NCBI RefSeq assembly: GCF_007565055.1
Contig: NC_044549.1
Coordinates: 63,888,882 to 63,952,881 of the forward strand
Direction: 5' to 3'
From: Rhinopithecus roxellana
Taxonomy: Eukaryota; Chordata; Mammalia; Primates; Cercopithecidae
DNA length: 64,000 nucleotides
A program made the position numbers and the translations under genes. Below the pieces are notes generated by a model, which did no database searches, had not been told where the DNA came from, and saw only the letters and a program-made list of their open reading frames with translations. Below, one piece after another: positions 9,401 to 20,775 of this stretch; position 1 is the stretch's first letter, and each line of letters starts with the position of its first letter.

Positions 9401-9992
9401 TTTTTTTTTTTTTTTGAGACAAGGTCTTGCTCTGTTGCCCAGGTTGGAGTCCAGTGGCATGATCTTGGCCCACTGCAACCTCTGCCTTCTGGGTTCAAGT
9501 GATCCTTTTGCCTCAGCCTCTCAAGTAGCTGGGATTACAGGTGTGTGCTAATTTTTGTTCTTTTTTTGTTTGTTTGTTTGAGACGGAGTCTTGCTCTGTT
9601 GCCCAGCCTGGAGTGCAGTGGTGCAATCTCGGCTCACTGCAAGCTCCGCCTCCCGGGTTCACGCCATTCTCCTGCCTCAGCCTCCAGAGTAGCTGGGACT
9701 ACAGGCACCTGCCACCATGCCTGGCTAATTTTTTTGTGTTTTTGGTAGAGACAGGGTTTCACTGTGTAAGCCAGAATGGTCTCGATCTCCTGACCTCATG
9801 ATCTGCCCGACTCGTCCTCCCAAAGTGCTGGGATTACAGGTGTGAGCCACCGTGCCAGGCCATTTTTGTATTTTTGGTAGAGAAGGTTTAACCATGTTGC
9901 TCAGGCTGGTGTCGAACTCCTGGGCTCAAGTGATCCAGCCACCTCGGCCTCCCAAATTGCCTAGATTACAGGCGTGAGCCCCCGTGCCCAGC
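9401..9992 (-). mobile_element. older Alu split by a younger Alu
   Basis: 9401-9558 and 9863-9992 are the two parts of one diverged element, ending CCCCCGTGCCCAGCC. The break falls inside its AATTTTTGTATTTTT stretch. Confidence 0.92.
9559..9862 (-). mobile_element. AluY nested in the older Alu
   Basis: It begins with a T-rich (TTTG)n run and GAGACGGAGTCTTGCTC and ends GCCACCGTGCCAGGCC. ATTTTTGT is present on both sides. Confidence 0.92.
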
Positions 9993-10113
9993 CATGTGGT
10001 TTTGTTATTGTTGGCTTTACCAGACTATCTCCACAGTAGACAGTGATCTTCTTGCTGGTTGGGACTATCAGCTTTTAGCACCTGTGTTGCCAAAACTTTG
10101 CACAGTGGCAAAC

Positions 10114-10895
10114 TGTATTAGTTATCTGTCAGTGTGTAACAAATTAGTCCAGAATGTAGTGGCCTAGAAAAATAACAAGCATTTATTATCCTCGTGGTTT
10201 CTGGAATTTGGAAGCAGCTTGTCAGGGGATAGATCTACCTCAGTCTCTCTCATGAGGTTGCATTAAAGATGTTGGGTGGAGATGTAGTCATCTGAAGGTT
10301 TGACAGGGGCTGGAGGAGGAGGGGCAACCAACAGTGTCAGAATATGTGAGGGACTGAGAAGCTGTGAAATCATTGTGTTTCAGAACATGAGGTCAGTAAT
10401 TCTGAGCATGAAAGTAACAGCTGCAATGGAAAGTAAGATGAGGCACACAGGCAAGTGTAGAGGGATGAAAAAGGACTTTGCTGTGAAGAAACAAATGCAG
10501 AGCCTCCTGTAGGTAGTGAGCTATCAAAGATACAAGAAAAGATGTTTGCTAAAAGAGGTTGCTGACTCACTTGGCTGGCAAGTTGGTGCTGGTTGTTGGT
10601 GAGAGACCTCTGTTCTTCCCCACATGGGCCTCTCCACAGGCTGCTTGAGTGTCTTCACAACATGGCGGCTGGCTGCCCCTGGAGCAGGTGATCCAAGAGA
10701 GATATGATGGAAGTGGTGATGTCTTTTATGACTTAGCTTTAGAAGTGACACACTGCCATCATGCCATGTTCCATTTGTTACATGTGATTCACTGAGTCCA
10801 GCACACATCCAAGATGAAGAGGTTGAGGGTCTACCTTCTGAAGGGAGGAATGTAAAACACAAACAAAAAAAAATTGTGGCCATACTTTAAAATCA
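10114..10895 (-). mobile_element. old LTR-like repeat (ERVL/MaLR-like), carrying a copied insert
   Basis: TGTATTAGTTATCTGTCAGTG, AAATTAGTCCAGAATGTAGTGG, then GGCTGGCAAGTTGGTGCTGG and ACATGGGCCTCTCCACAGG follow the order of an ancient mammalian LTR read in antisense. Three relatives in this window (19906, 47385, 51973) share the opening. 10311-10557 does not belong to the element. Confidence 0.55.
10311..10557 (+). repeat. inverted duplication, copy P (inserted copy)
   Basis: This 247-bp block matches the reverse complement of 12374-12619 at roughly 90% identity, including GGCACACAGGCAAGTGTAG. It interrupts the LTR-like repeat between GGGGCTGGAGG and TGCTGACTCACTTGGC, so it is the inserted copy. 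The 70-codon frame at 10300-10512 lies in it and I do not regard it as a gene. Confidence 0.85.
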
Positions 10896-11971
10896 CCCCA
10901 CAGGAACATATTGGGTTCTCTGTAAATACTCCAGAAGGAAATATCAGCTCTTTTTATTCAGTTTGGTGAGAAGTGCCTCAGCTGTTATCCTTTTTAACTC
11001 CAATAAGTCCCGTTTTTTTTTCTCCCCCTCAATTAACCTTTATTTCAAACTTCATCTCTTAGTTTCTTATTCTCAGCTCCAGAGAATGAATTATGTATAA
11101 CAAGTTCCAGACATTTTTTTTTGTGTGTGCCTAAGGTGCTTAAAATAGTAAAGAGCTAAGTCTCACCAACTTTGTAAGTTAGACCCAAAAAAATTGTCCT
11201 AGGAAATAGAATGTAATTTAAAATTTTATCATTTCCACAGATTGACAAAATCATCTTTACCTTGTTATTAGAGGGGTTTTTCCCAAGTTGGTAGTGACAT
11301 TTGGGACTCTGTCATCACCAACTTATTACTGGAGAAAAGACTATTTTCCTCATCCGTGGTGTTTTGGACAAAGCCCTGGCTAGTCTTCTTAGTCAGGTTG
11401 GGCTGTCAGCCTTGAGCTGGTTTCAGATTCTGGGTAGTGATTCTGTCAGCTGCATTGTCTCAGCATGGCCTTCAGTGCTAAAAATTGTCCTTTCTGAGAT
11501 GCTGAGCTTCTAGGTTTGTTAAAGTGGATCCCTTTAAACATGTTCAATTCCAGGACTTCTTCAATTCCAGGACTACTACCAACCTCTAGTTTTGTTAGGG
11601 AGAATTAAGTTTCCACTTTGCTAAAGCTCCATAGCCACAGCCTTCCCACCACAGAACACTTGCTGAGCCACAGCTGAAATTTCTCTTGGCCCATGGCTGT
11701 TTCTCTCAGCTTGTCAGAGTGGAAATGGGTTACTTGGAGATCAGAGGTTGCACACAAATTGAGATGAGGACACCCACATTGGAAAAGGAAAGGTAATAGC
11801 TAGAGCCACACACTTGGCTTTTCATTACCTACCCTCTCTGTGGGAAGTTTGGAGGGAGAGGTTGTCCAACCTTCAAAAACCAATCCCTTGTCCTTCCCTA
11901 CAGGAACTCATATAGAGCCCTGCCACCTCCTGTTCCACAGCTGAAGTTTCTCTCCTTTGCTGACTTCTCCT
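10896..11971. other. no gene or repeat recognised
   Basis: Unique-looking sequence. A 70-codon frame at 11301-11513 has no supporting signal. GCCACAGCTGAAATTTCTCT near 11668 and CCACAGCTGAAGTTTCTCTC near 11936 form a short imperfect direct repeat. Confidence 0.45.
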
Positions 11972-12307
11972 CTCCTCTCCTCTCCTTTCCTTTTTTTCTT
12001 TCTTTCTTTCTTTTTTTTTTTTTTGAGACAGAGTTTCATTCTTGTTGCCCAGGCTAGAGTGCAATGGCACGATCTTGGCTCACTGCAACTTCTGCCTCCC
12101 GGGTTCAAGCGATACTCCTGCCACAGCCTCTGGTGTAGCTGGGATTACAAGCATGCGCCACCACGCCTAGCTAATTTTTGTATTATTAGTAGAGATGGGG
12201 TTTTACCACGTTGGCCAGGCTGGTCTTGAACTCCTGACCTCAGGTGATCCACCCGCCTCGGCCTCCCAAAGTGCTGGGATTACAGGTGTGAGCCACTGCA
12301 TCCAGCC
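11972..12307 (-). mobile_element. AluS-type with long mutated tail
   Basis: The tail has expanded into (CTCCT)n and (TTTC)n pyrimidine repeats at 11972-12024. ACTTCTCC at about 11964 and 12308 is the target duplication. Confidence 0.92.
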
Positions 12308-12373
12308 ACTTCTCCATTTCTATGGATGCTAGTTTTCTTTATTGTGGGAATAAACCTCTTTACCCTACTGCCT

Positions 12374-12619
12374 TCTTTTAGCAAATACCTTTTTTCTTGC
12401 ATCTTTTATAGCTCACTACCTCCAGGAGGTTCTGCATTTGTTTCTTCTTAGCAAAGTCCTTTTTTATCCCTCTACACTTGCCTGTGTGCCTCATCTTGCA
12501 TTCCATTGCAGCTGTTACTCTTATCCTCAGAATTACTGACCTTACATTCTGAAATACGATGATTTCACAACTTCTCAGTCCCTCGCATATTCTGATGCTG
12601 TCGGCTGACCCTCTTCCTG
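12374..12619 (-). repeat. inverted duplication, copy Q (probable source)
   Basis: Reverse complement of 10311-10557. It sits in sequence I cannot assign to any repeat, which favours it as the source. Confidence 0.85.
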
Positions 12620-13149
12620 GAAGTTTGCATTTTTCTCAACTTAGTGATGTCGGACCCTCTTAATCACCTTTCTGACTTTGCTTTTCTCGCCTTTTCTACC
12701 ACCTTCTCTTTCTTGTCTGTTTCTTTTTTCTCTCTGCATTCAGAGCGTCCATGCCCTCTCCCTCTCTTCAAGGCCCCTTTGATGACAGCCCCCGCTCAGT
12801 GACTCTCAGATGCTTATTCTCTTCCTTTCTCCCCTTCTTTCAGTCTCATTTTAATTGTCCAGCCTATTCCTGGATCCTGATGGAAATGAAGCTTTTCTTT
12901 CCTGCAAAGTTGGTAATGTTTTTCCAGTTTCTTGCATCAATCTCTTCCTGAAGCAAAGAGTCCTTGACTCGTGTGTGAATCATGACAGTCCTTTTATAAT
13001 ATAGCATAGACTTGGCCAATGCTCCCCATGAATAAAGTTCTGTTCCTGGCCTCTCTCCTTGTTACTCATGACTGGCCTTCTTGCATTAGCCTCCTGTGAG
13101 GAGTCTGTGGTTCTGATCACTCCTTATTCTATTAGGACCTTGATTTGGT
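12620..13149. other. no gene seen; pyrimidine-rich unique sequence
   Basis: CT-rich stretches near 12675-12740. The 66-codon frame at 12751-12951 has no supporting features. Confidence 0.45.
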
Positions 13150-13255
13150 GCAATGAGTAGGAGCTCGAGGCTTTGAGACATCCTGGGTTCAAACCGGGAC
13201 TCTGCTGCTTAGCAGTTTAAGCTGCACTGGTCTTCTTGTGTCCAAATGGTCAACC
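13150..13255 (+). repeat. MIR SINE fragment
   Basis: CTGGGTTCAAACCGGGACTC and CTGCTGCTTAGCAG match the MIR tRNA-like centre. Confidence 0.55.
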
Positions 13256-13613
13256 TTGACACCTTTGATTTCTTGAGAGTGGTAGAGAACTCAGCTGCCC
13301 CTCTTTGAATTTGGAGAGATTTGGATATTGGCTGTTACTGTGACTTGCAGTGGGCTGAATGCAGTTTTGCTCTACTCACGCGGTTGCCGCAACCACCAGT
13401 GGAACTGAGTTCAGAACTTAATAACATCGTTGATTCCCAGTCTGCTTCCAGACCAACTTGCTCCTGAGTCTGCCGCATCAGAGCCCAGATTGTGGAGAGC
13501 TGAAGGAATTTCCTTTTTCCTGAGGCCATAGATGCAGGATGTTTCCTCCCTAGCGTCAACTACTTCCTGGGACCATAGAACGAGAGATGTGCAAAGCTTC
13601 AGGAAAAACTTTA

Positions 13614-13795
13614 CAGCAGAGGTCCTCAGTGGGGCAGTGCTGCCCTCTGGGAGGCGCTTTGGGAATTGGTGGGGTCCTCAGAAGGATTGCAGGGCTCTAA
13701 TGGCATACGATGGGTGGAGACCAGGGATTGCTGATGCCCTGCAACGTGCGGGATAGTTCTACTCAAGAGTGATTGCCAGAAACCCTGTATAGCTC
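13614..13795 (+). mobile_element. MER20-type hAT transposon
   Basis: GAGGTCCTCAGTGGGGCAGTG, then TAATGGCATACGATGGGTGG and GATGCCCTGCAACGTGCGGG match the family seen at 8192 and 28093. It contains CTGCCCTCTGGGAGGCG, a CTCF-like string. Confidence 0.6.
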
Positions 13796-14710
13796 TGAAA
13801 CGCCCTGCTGGGTGTGCGTATGGGAGAAAAACCTGTGTAATTATCTAGACATTAACTCTTTTTTATATAATAAAACCTTTTTTTCTTTTCTTCTTCTTTT
13901 TTTTTTTTTTTTTTTTTTACCGTTTGAGTATATGCTGAGCTTTCCAATAATGCAACCACCAAGAGTTAGCATTTTAGGAAGGTCCCTGGCTCTTGGAAGC
14001 TACTTGTATTTTTAGATTGTCAATTCTACATGCCTACTTCAGTCTGCACTTTTAACAATGACATTTATTATGATTGTACATACAGGTGTAAGTATGTGTC
14101 TGCATCATTATGTCTTTCAGTGTGTCTTGTCCCCCATATCTACCTATTAAAGTAATATTTTCAATCCCTGTCCTTTTGTTTATTGTGTATATTACAGTTA
14201 GGCTATTATATTAATTCTTAAAAAGTACACACATAGGTAGATATTATCTATGAATTTCATTTCAGCCTGGTAAAGAGCTCATGGTTTTATAAGGAGAGCC
14301 ACGAGTCAACAGGGCCTATGCTTGCTCAGGGAGGTGTGGGTTTGCTACCATGGCTGAAAGGACAGTGACAAAAATACCCTAATTCATCAACTCCAAGAGG
14401 ATCATTTCTTCATATTTCAATGATTTTACAATCATGTTTTCTAACTGATGTGCATGTTTAGATACTGTGACAGAAAATTCACATACCACCTTAAACCATG
14501 GTGTTAGAATTAGGGAGAGATGTGAATATGAACTTTGTGTCATTTTAAAGTTCCTGATAGTTTAGGCTTGTTCATTGTCTTCATCTTTTTTTAAATTTCA
14601 GACTCTTTTTTTTCCTCTTTCTGGCAAATATGTGTATTTTTAGGGCTCTGTACATTTGCCAAATTAATCTAAGCTGCAATGGATTTAGGTCGCATGTTAC
14701 TTTTAGGTGG
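13796..14710. other. no gene seen; poly-pyrimidine run then AT-rich sequence
   Basis: A T/C run at 13879-13918 has no Alu attached. The rest is AT-rich and not assigned. Confidence 0.45.
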
Positions 14711-14880
14711 AGAGGCAGTATGGCATATGGTTAAGAATATAGAAGCCACAGCCACATGACCTGGGTGGACATCCTGGTTCTACCTCTTAGCAGCTGTGTG
14801 ACTTGGGGACCATTGTCCCCATCAGTGGATAACAAAACCCACTGAAGAAGTTGGAGGAGAGTGAGGGTTAGCTACTTACC
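14711..14880 (+). repeat. MIR SINE
   Basis: GGCAGTATGGCATATGGTTAAG, CCTGGTTCTACCTCTTAGCAGC and TGTGTGACTTGGGGACC follow the MIR consensus. Confidence 0.8.
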
Positions 14881-15299
14881 TATACTGTCTCTACCAGGGT
14901 ATACTGTATGACAAGGTGGCCTCAGATAAAATCCCATCACTCGCACAGAGATTCGTTAGCCAAATAGTCATGAACAGACAGATAACGGTGCGTACCCTTT
15001 TTTCTGCAAGTGTGAGACGCTCTCAGCGCTCTGTGATTTTTAGCTGTTTTGGCTAGCACCTTTCATGCAAGACTGACTTGAGACTCTCCTGCAGTTAGCA
15101 TCAGGCAGCCAGAAATCCTCCTACCACAATGGACAGACATAGGACCATTTAGGGATTGAGATTTGGCTGCCATTCCAGAGGGTGCACATCACAGGTCTTG
15201 CTAGATTCTTACACCTTGTTGAAGAGAGGAGAATATCCCCCAAATGTTTTACTTTAATGTTGGCTTCCAAGAGTACTTCTTGAACATTCATTATGCCAT
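14881..15299. other. no gene or repeat recognised
   Basis: Unique-looking mixed sequence ending in ACATTCATTATGCC, which is the target duplication of the next Alu. Confidence 0.45.
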
Positions 15300-15511
15300 T
15301 TATTTTTTATTTTTTTATTATTTTTTTTGAGACAGAGTTTTGCTCTTGTTGCCCAGACTGGAGTGCAATGGCATGACCTTGGCTCACTGTAACCTCTGCC
15401 TTCCAGGTTCAAGTGATTCTCCTGCCTCAGCCTCCTGAGTAACTGGGGATTACAGGCATGTGCCTCTATGCCTGGCTAATTTTGTATTTTTAGTAGAGAT
15501 GGGGTTTCGCC
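15300..15511 (-). mobile_element. 5'-truncated Alu with 29-bp filler
   Basis: Alu sequence stops at GAGATGGGGTTTCGCC. 29 bp that are not Alu follow before ACATTCACTATGCTA (15541), which pairs with ACATTCATTATGCCA (about 15285) as the target duplication. Confidence 0.88.
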
Positions 15512-15658
15512 AACGATTTCAACAGTAAGAACCTGTTCTGACATTCACTATGCTAATTAGCCCAACCTTGAGTGTTGATGGCAATATAAATAACAGAAAC
15601 TTTGTCGCAGACGCCTCTGGGGCAATGGTCCTTCTGATATGACATTAAACCACTCTTT

Positions 15659-15940
15659 CTGTTTTTTGGGACAGAGTCTCACTCTGTCACCCAGGCTGGA
15701 GTGCAGTGGCACTCGCTGCAAGCTCTGCCTCCCAGGTTCAAGCAATTCTCCCGCCTCAGCCTCCTGAGTAGCTGAAACTACAGTCATGTGCCACCAAGCC
15801 TGGCTAATTTTTGTATTTTTAGTAGAGATAGGATTTCACTGTGTTGGCCAGGCTGGTCTGGAACTCCTGACCTTGTGATCTGCCTGCCTCAGGTCTCCCA
15901 AAGTGCCAGGATTACAGGTGTGAGCCACCACGCCCTGCCA
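15659..15940 (-). mobile_element. AluS/J-type
   Basis: Short T-run, then GGGACAGAGTCTCACTCTG; ends CCACCACGCCCTGCC. ACCACTCTT occurs on both sides. Confidence 0.92.
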
Positions 15941-16278
15941 CCACTCTTGAGTGTTCTTTTTTTATGAAAACAACCAATTGGCCTTAGAGTTAAAGGTTGG
16001 ACTAGCCAGCACATGCTTAGCATCACAGTGTGTATATAAAAGCATTTGAAAGTAAATTCCTTGTACCAGTACCTCTTTGGGCTGTTAACGATGTTCCTGT
16101 GAGTTACTTTATGTAATGTGTTCATAATATCATCTAATATTAAATGCTATATAAGTATGTGGTATCATTATTATTGTAAGTGCTTTGATCTATCTTAAGA
16201 GCATGCGGTTTTATATGGTCATGTTATTTTTCCCACCAAATATCTGGTCTCCCATATAACATACCAAAAGGAAGTTGG
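15941..16278. other. no gene or repeat recognised
   Basis: AT-rich, unassigned. Confidence 0.4.
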
Positions 16279-17082
16279 TGCGATTGATCCTCATTATTTG
16301 TGGATTGTGTATTTGTAAAGTCATCTACTTGCTAGATTTTATTCATAATCCCCAAACCAATACTCAAGGGGCTTTCACAGACATTTGTGGACATTGCACA
16401 GAGTGGTGACATTTGAGTCACCTGATATACATGCTCCCAGCTGAGGTGGAATGATGTAACACTCTCCCTTCTCATTTCAGCTCTCATGCTGTCAACAACA
16501 TCCCTCTCATGGTCTATTTAGAGCTGTTTTTCACATTGTTGCGTTTTTTTCTTGGTGACTTCACTGTTTACAATGGTCCCCAAGCATAGTGCTGAAATGC
16601 TGTCCAGTGTTTCCGACTTCATCTGGTTACTGGAAGGAGCAAGTGGCACAAGCAACTACCACACTTGGCAAGAGTAGGTGGCTCCTGCCTTGCTTGGTGC
16701 AGTGGCCCTGCCCAGGACAACAGTGGCCCAAGGGATGTCAGGTTGCATGACTATTTGACCCTGCATGCAGGAAGGCTACAATGTGTCTTACACAGAAAAT
16801 ATGTGTGTTAGATAAACTTCATTGCAGCATGAATTTTAGTGCTCTTGACTGTGAGTTCAATGTCGATTAATCAATTGTTTATATTAAATAACATGTATCG
16901 AAACAGAAACCACATAGAAAAAGGTTATGTATTGATTTGTTGATGAAAATGTTATGAACAGAAGCTTGCATAAACCTAACCTTATATTTTCCGTAGAAGC
17001 AGTGGTTCAGTATTCACTAATTCAGTGTTTGCAAAGGCTTTATAGAACATAACTATCATGAATAAGGAGAATCAACTGTACT
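16279..17082 (+). mobile_element. Tigger-type (pogo) DNA transposon remnant
   Basis: The ends are inverted repeats: GATTGATCCTCATTATTTGTGG at 16282 in two blocks and GAATAAGGAGAATCAACTGTA near 17080. Near 16570 the plus strand shows a start (ATGGTCCCCAAGCATAG) with the beginning of a Tigger/CENP-B-like transposase frame, and TTAGATAAACTTCATTGC after 16808 continues it. The frame is decayed and is broken at about 16616-16770 by a copied segment. Tigger transposases are DDE enzymes with an N-terminal helix-turn-helix; only part of that region is present. Confidence 0.75.
16616..16770 (+). repeat. copied segment inside the Tigger element
   Basis: 16616-16740 matches 21634-21762 in the same orientation (TGGAAGGAGCAAGTGGCACA is identical in both) with a 4-bp length difference. 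The next ~30 bp, GGTTGCATGACTATTTGACC, resembles 21285-21315. Tigger consensus is continuous across the insert (TGTTTCCGA, then AGGAAGGCTAC). Confidence 0.8.
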
Positions 17083-17135
17083 TACTTCTTAAGGCCTTCT
17101 TTTCGATGCTATCACTCTGCAATTGTTCAAGAACC

Positions 17136-17640
17136 TCAGGAGCAGAACTGGCTACATAATTTGTGGGGCTTAGTGCTAAGTGAAAATGCAAGACCCTTGT
17201 TGAAAAATTAAGACTTTTGCTGGGTGCTATGGCTTACACTTGTAATCTCAGCACTTTGGGAGGCCGAGGTGGGCAGATCACCTGAGGTCAAGAGTTTGAG
17301 ACCAGCCTGGTCCAACATGGTGAAACCACGTCTCCACTAAAAATACAAAAATTAGCCAGGTGTGGTAGTTGGTGCCTGTAATCCTAGCTATTTAGGAGGC
17401 TGAGGCAAGAGAATTGCTTGAACCTGGGAGGCGGAGGTTGCTGTGAGTTGAGATTCTGCCACTGCACTCCAGCCTGGGCAATAGACTAAGACTCTATCTC
17501 AAAAAAAAAAAAAAAAAAATAAATAAATAAATAAATAAATAAAAATAAAATTAAGACTTTCAAGATGAGCATTAAACCAAGCCTGTGGGCCCTCTGTGGT
17601 TGCACATGTCACATGCTTACAAAGACAGCCCTGAATTCTG
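17136..17640 (-). repeat. old unnamed interspersed repeat, split by an Alu
   Basis: 17136-17217 and 17549-17640 read through the Alu. The reverse complement of 45100-45290 shares its parts (AATTATGTAGCCAG, CCAAGCCTGTGGGCCC-like), so this is a repeat family I cannot name. The strand assigned is arbitrary. Confidence 0.55.
17218..17548 (+). mobile_element. AluS-type with (AAAT)n tail
   Basis: The A-tail is followed by about seven AAAT units. AAATTAAGACTTT is duplicated at 17205 and 17549. Confidence 0.93.
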
Positions 17641-18324
17641 GGGTTAGTCAGTCTGAGAGACCACCTCTAAGCACCAGGCTGGGAGAGAGGGGAGAATCGG
17701 CTGCGCCCACACAGCTGTTGCTTCTGGTGGCCAATGATGTTGTAGTTGAAGGTGAAGGCTGTATATTTCAATAGATGCTACTTAGCCACAGTGCATTGGT
17801 GCCCTTGCTTGCCCAGGCCCCACCCAGGTTGCCATGCTCCTATTCCTGGAGCTCCCCACATGACCAGTGACTTCTCCCCAAATCACAAACACTATGAAAG
17901 GGCCAGCTCTTGGTAGAGCATGGAATGCTCACCCAGATGTCTACCGTGGTTTTGAAGCTTTGTTCAGGCAACTTTGGTGGCAGAACTCACCTAGTCCATC
18001 CAAATTCATCCTGATGAGTTGCTCCAACTTTAATTTTGGGAGAATAAAATTTGGGATCACCAATATTTTTACCCAGGAGTTTCCTAGAGCTTGATGTTAA
18101 TTTGACTTTTCTCATTCTAGAGGTCTTTGTAGCAACGGTGGAGGACAGCTCTGCTAACTCAGAGGACCAGTAGGCTCATCCCCTCAAAGTGCAAATACCT
18201 ATTAACCATGTCTGCATAATGTGCAGGCTACTTACGTGACCCGACATAGAATAATGACAATTTTCTGGGTCTGCTTTGGAAAAGCAGTAACAGTGATAGC
18301 ATGAAGGTCATATATGTGGTTTGG
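17641..18324. other. no gene or repeat recognised
   Basis: GC-moderate unique-looking sequence. The 69- and 75-codon frames at 17565 and 17867 have no supporting context. Confidence 0.4.
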
Positions 18325-18692
18325 CCTGTATCTTGTTCCATTCTGGCCATAACAAAATACATGAACAGGGTGGCTTCTAAACAAAAGTTACTTATTTTTT
18401 TACAGTTCTGGAGACTGGGAAGTCCAAGATCGGGATGGTCAGGTTCTGGAGAGGACCCTTTTCCAGGCTGCAGATGGCTGCCTTCTGTTTCCTCACACAG
18501 TGAAAGGAGTGAAGGAGCCACCCCACTCGCCCTGCCCCTAGCCTCCTTGATAAGGCACTAATCCCGTGTGTGAGGGTTCCACCCTCATGACCTAATCCTC
18601 TCCAAAGGCCACAACTCTTAATATCATCACCCTGGGGGTGAGAATTTCAGCATATGAATTTCGGGAGAATGACACAAACATTCAGACCATAG
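18325..18692 (-). mobile_element. MaLR-type LTR (MST/MLT1-like)
   Basis: In antisense: GGCCATAACAAAATACATGAAC, CAGTTCTGGAGACTGGGAAG, CCACCCTCATGACCTAATCC and ATATGAATTTCGGGAGAATG appear in the order of a MaLR LTR. Confidence 0.75.
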
Positions 18693-19905
18693 CAGCTTGC
18701 AAAGATATTTTTGTAAATATTCAAACTAGTTGCTAACATTTAAATCAGGAAATTTCACAAATTTCATGGCAGCCTCTCTGGGAAAAAAAAATTCTATTTT
18801 TTTTTTTTTTGATAACATTAGGCTTCCATTCCCATGTCCTCCATTGCCTGGAGCTGGATAGCAGCTCCCTCTTTACATGAAGCATGAGCTGTCCTCTTCC
18901 ACAGCCCCCACGTGTCCATTCCTCCCACTCACCTGCCTGGTTTGTGTGAGCAGGGCTGGTATCGATGGCTGACAGGGCCTGCTCTGAGCCCACTGGGCCC
19001 AGGTGGTTCCAGTTGTTAAATATTTTGAATATCTCCCCTGCTTGGAGCCATTTGAGTTGCTAACCTTGCTCTACAAAGAAGCAGCTGTCAGCTTCTTGCT
19101 AAAAAATAAATTTAAATTCTGACTCCAGGGTCATTCTGTTACACTGATTAATCTGTTAGATTGTCAGTATTTGCCACCATTTCATTTGTGGGAAGCAGAG
19201 CTTCTAGATTGAGTCTAAGAGGAATTCAGAAAGTCTGGCCATGTCTGTTGTCTGTGCTGATAGAGTTTTCCAGGGTGCCCTGGAAAGCCAATTTGCATGA
19301 GGGCTGAGGCCCCTCCTGGGGGACAATTCATCCTGATGAAATGGGAGAACCAGGTACGGAGAGCCTGGCCTTGTCAGAGAAAGCTCAGTTGTCAGATAAT
19401 GGCATGGTGCCTGACACCTGATTTCTCCCAGCTCCTATTGGCTTCTTTGTAGCCTTAGAGCACAGAGCAACAGGTAGGGAAGGAAGAGTTTTTCTTTACA
19501 AACTCTGGGGTATCTCTCTGACAGAGCTGGACGTAAAAGAGATGAAGAGACATTCTTCCCTCATTACACCACAGACAACCCACCTGTGTTTTATTCTACA
19601 CACTATGAGCACACCTGTTATATTATTGGCAGGGCCTGGCAGACACTTTAGTGCTGTTGGAGAAGATGTGTGGGCCCCTGTTGATGGTTTTGGGTCCTAT
19701 CTAACCTCCCCTCACACCCTTCCATGTCCTTAACTTGTTGGAAACAGATACAGGAGGCAAATGGGCTCAGATTAAATGGAGCATGTGGCAGGACAGTTAT
19801 ACTGGCTGTAATTTTCTTAAAATACTTTGGTGTAGATGATGTGCATATGTGTGAAGTTAAGTTTAATATGTACCCTGGGAGTGTAGGTTAACATTTCAAG
19901 CATTC
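18693..19905. other. no gene seen
   Basis: T-run at 18797-18810. Otherwise unique-looking sequence with no frame above 82 codons and no repeat I can name. Confidence 0.45.
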
Positions 19906-20342
19906 GTAGTCTGTTTACCTATTACTACATAGAAATCCACCCTAACATTTGGTAGGTTATGAAAGCAATATGTGAATCTCTCTCATGGTTCTGTGGTTGA
20001 ATGGTCTCAGCCGGGCAGTTCTCAGAGTCTTTCATGTGCTTGCAGCCTGATGGCAGCAGGGGCTGGAGGCATCTGGAGGCTCATCTGCCTGGATATCCAA
20101 GATGATTTCTTTCCTCATGTGTCCAGTGCTTGGGCTGGGATGGCTGGAACAATGAGACTAGCTGGGCATCTATTTCTCCATTTGGTCTCCCCACGGGGCT
20201 AGCTTGGGCTTCCTCACATTATGGTGATCTCAGGGAGCCAGACTTCCAAGAGAACATTCCAGGAGACCCATGCTAAGGCTCCAAGGCTTCTTATCACTTA
20301 GCCCTGGAAGTCACGTGACATCACATCTCCTGCCAACAATGC
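19906..20342 (-). mobile_element. old LTR-like repeat (same group as 10114)
   Basis: TAGTCTGTTTACCTATTACTAC, GCAGGGGCTGGAGGCATCTGG and CCCTGGAAGTCACGTGACATC match the antisense LTR order. Confidence 0.5.
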
Positions 20343-20343
20343 T

Positions 20344-20775
20344 GACTGTGATGGTAGATTTTGTGTATCAAACTGGCTAGGCTGCAGTACCCAGATAGTT
20401 GTTCAAACATTATTCTAGATGTTTCTGTGAAGGTATCTTTTAAAGATGAGATTAACATTTACATCAGACTTTCAGAGTAAAGCAGATGGCCCTCTCTAGT
20501 GAGGGTGGGCCTCATCCAATTAGTTGAAGGCCTTAAGAGAGAAAAAGGACTGTTCTCCCTTGAGGAAGAGGGAATTCTGCCCATTGACTGCCTTTGAACA
20601 TGAATGACAGCGTTTCTCCCCTGAGTCTCCAGCCTGCCGGTCTGCCCCATAGATTTGACTTGTCAGCCTCCCTAGTTTCATGAGCCAATTCCTTAAAATC
20701 CCTCCCTGCCTTTCTCTCTCTCTGTTTCTCTATCTCTATCTCTATTTCTATCTATCTATATCCTATTGGCCTAGT
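20344..20775 (+). mobile_element. MaLR-type LTR (MLT1-like)
   Basis: TGTGATGGTAGATTTTGTG at the start, GTGGGCCTCATCCAATTAG, GAGGAAGAGGGAATTCTGCC and CTTGTCAGCCTCCCTAG follow the MLT1 order. The end carries (TCTATC)n at 20715-20762. Confidence 0.75.

Noticed and set aside
16570..17082. Live Tigger transposase
   Set aside because: Only a short N-terminal part remains, broken by an insert and stops.
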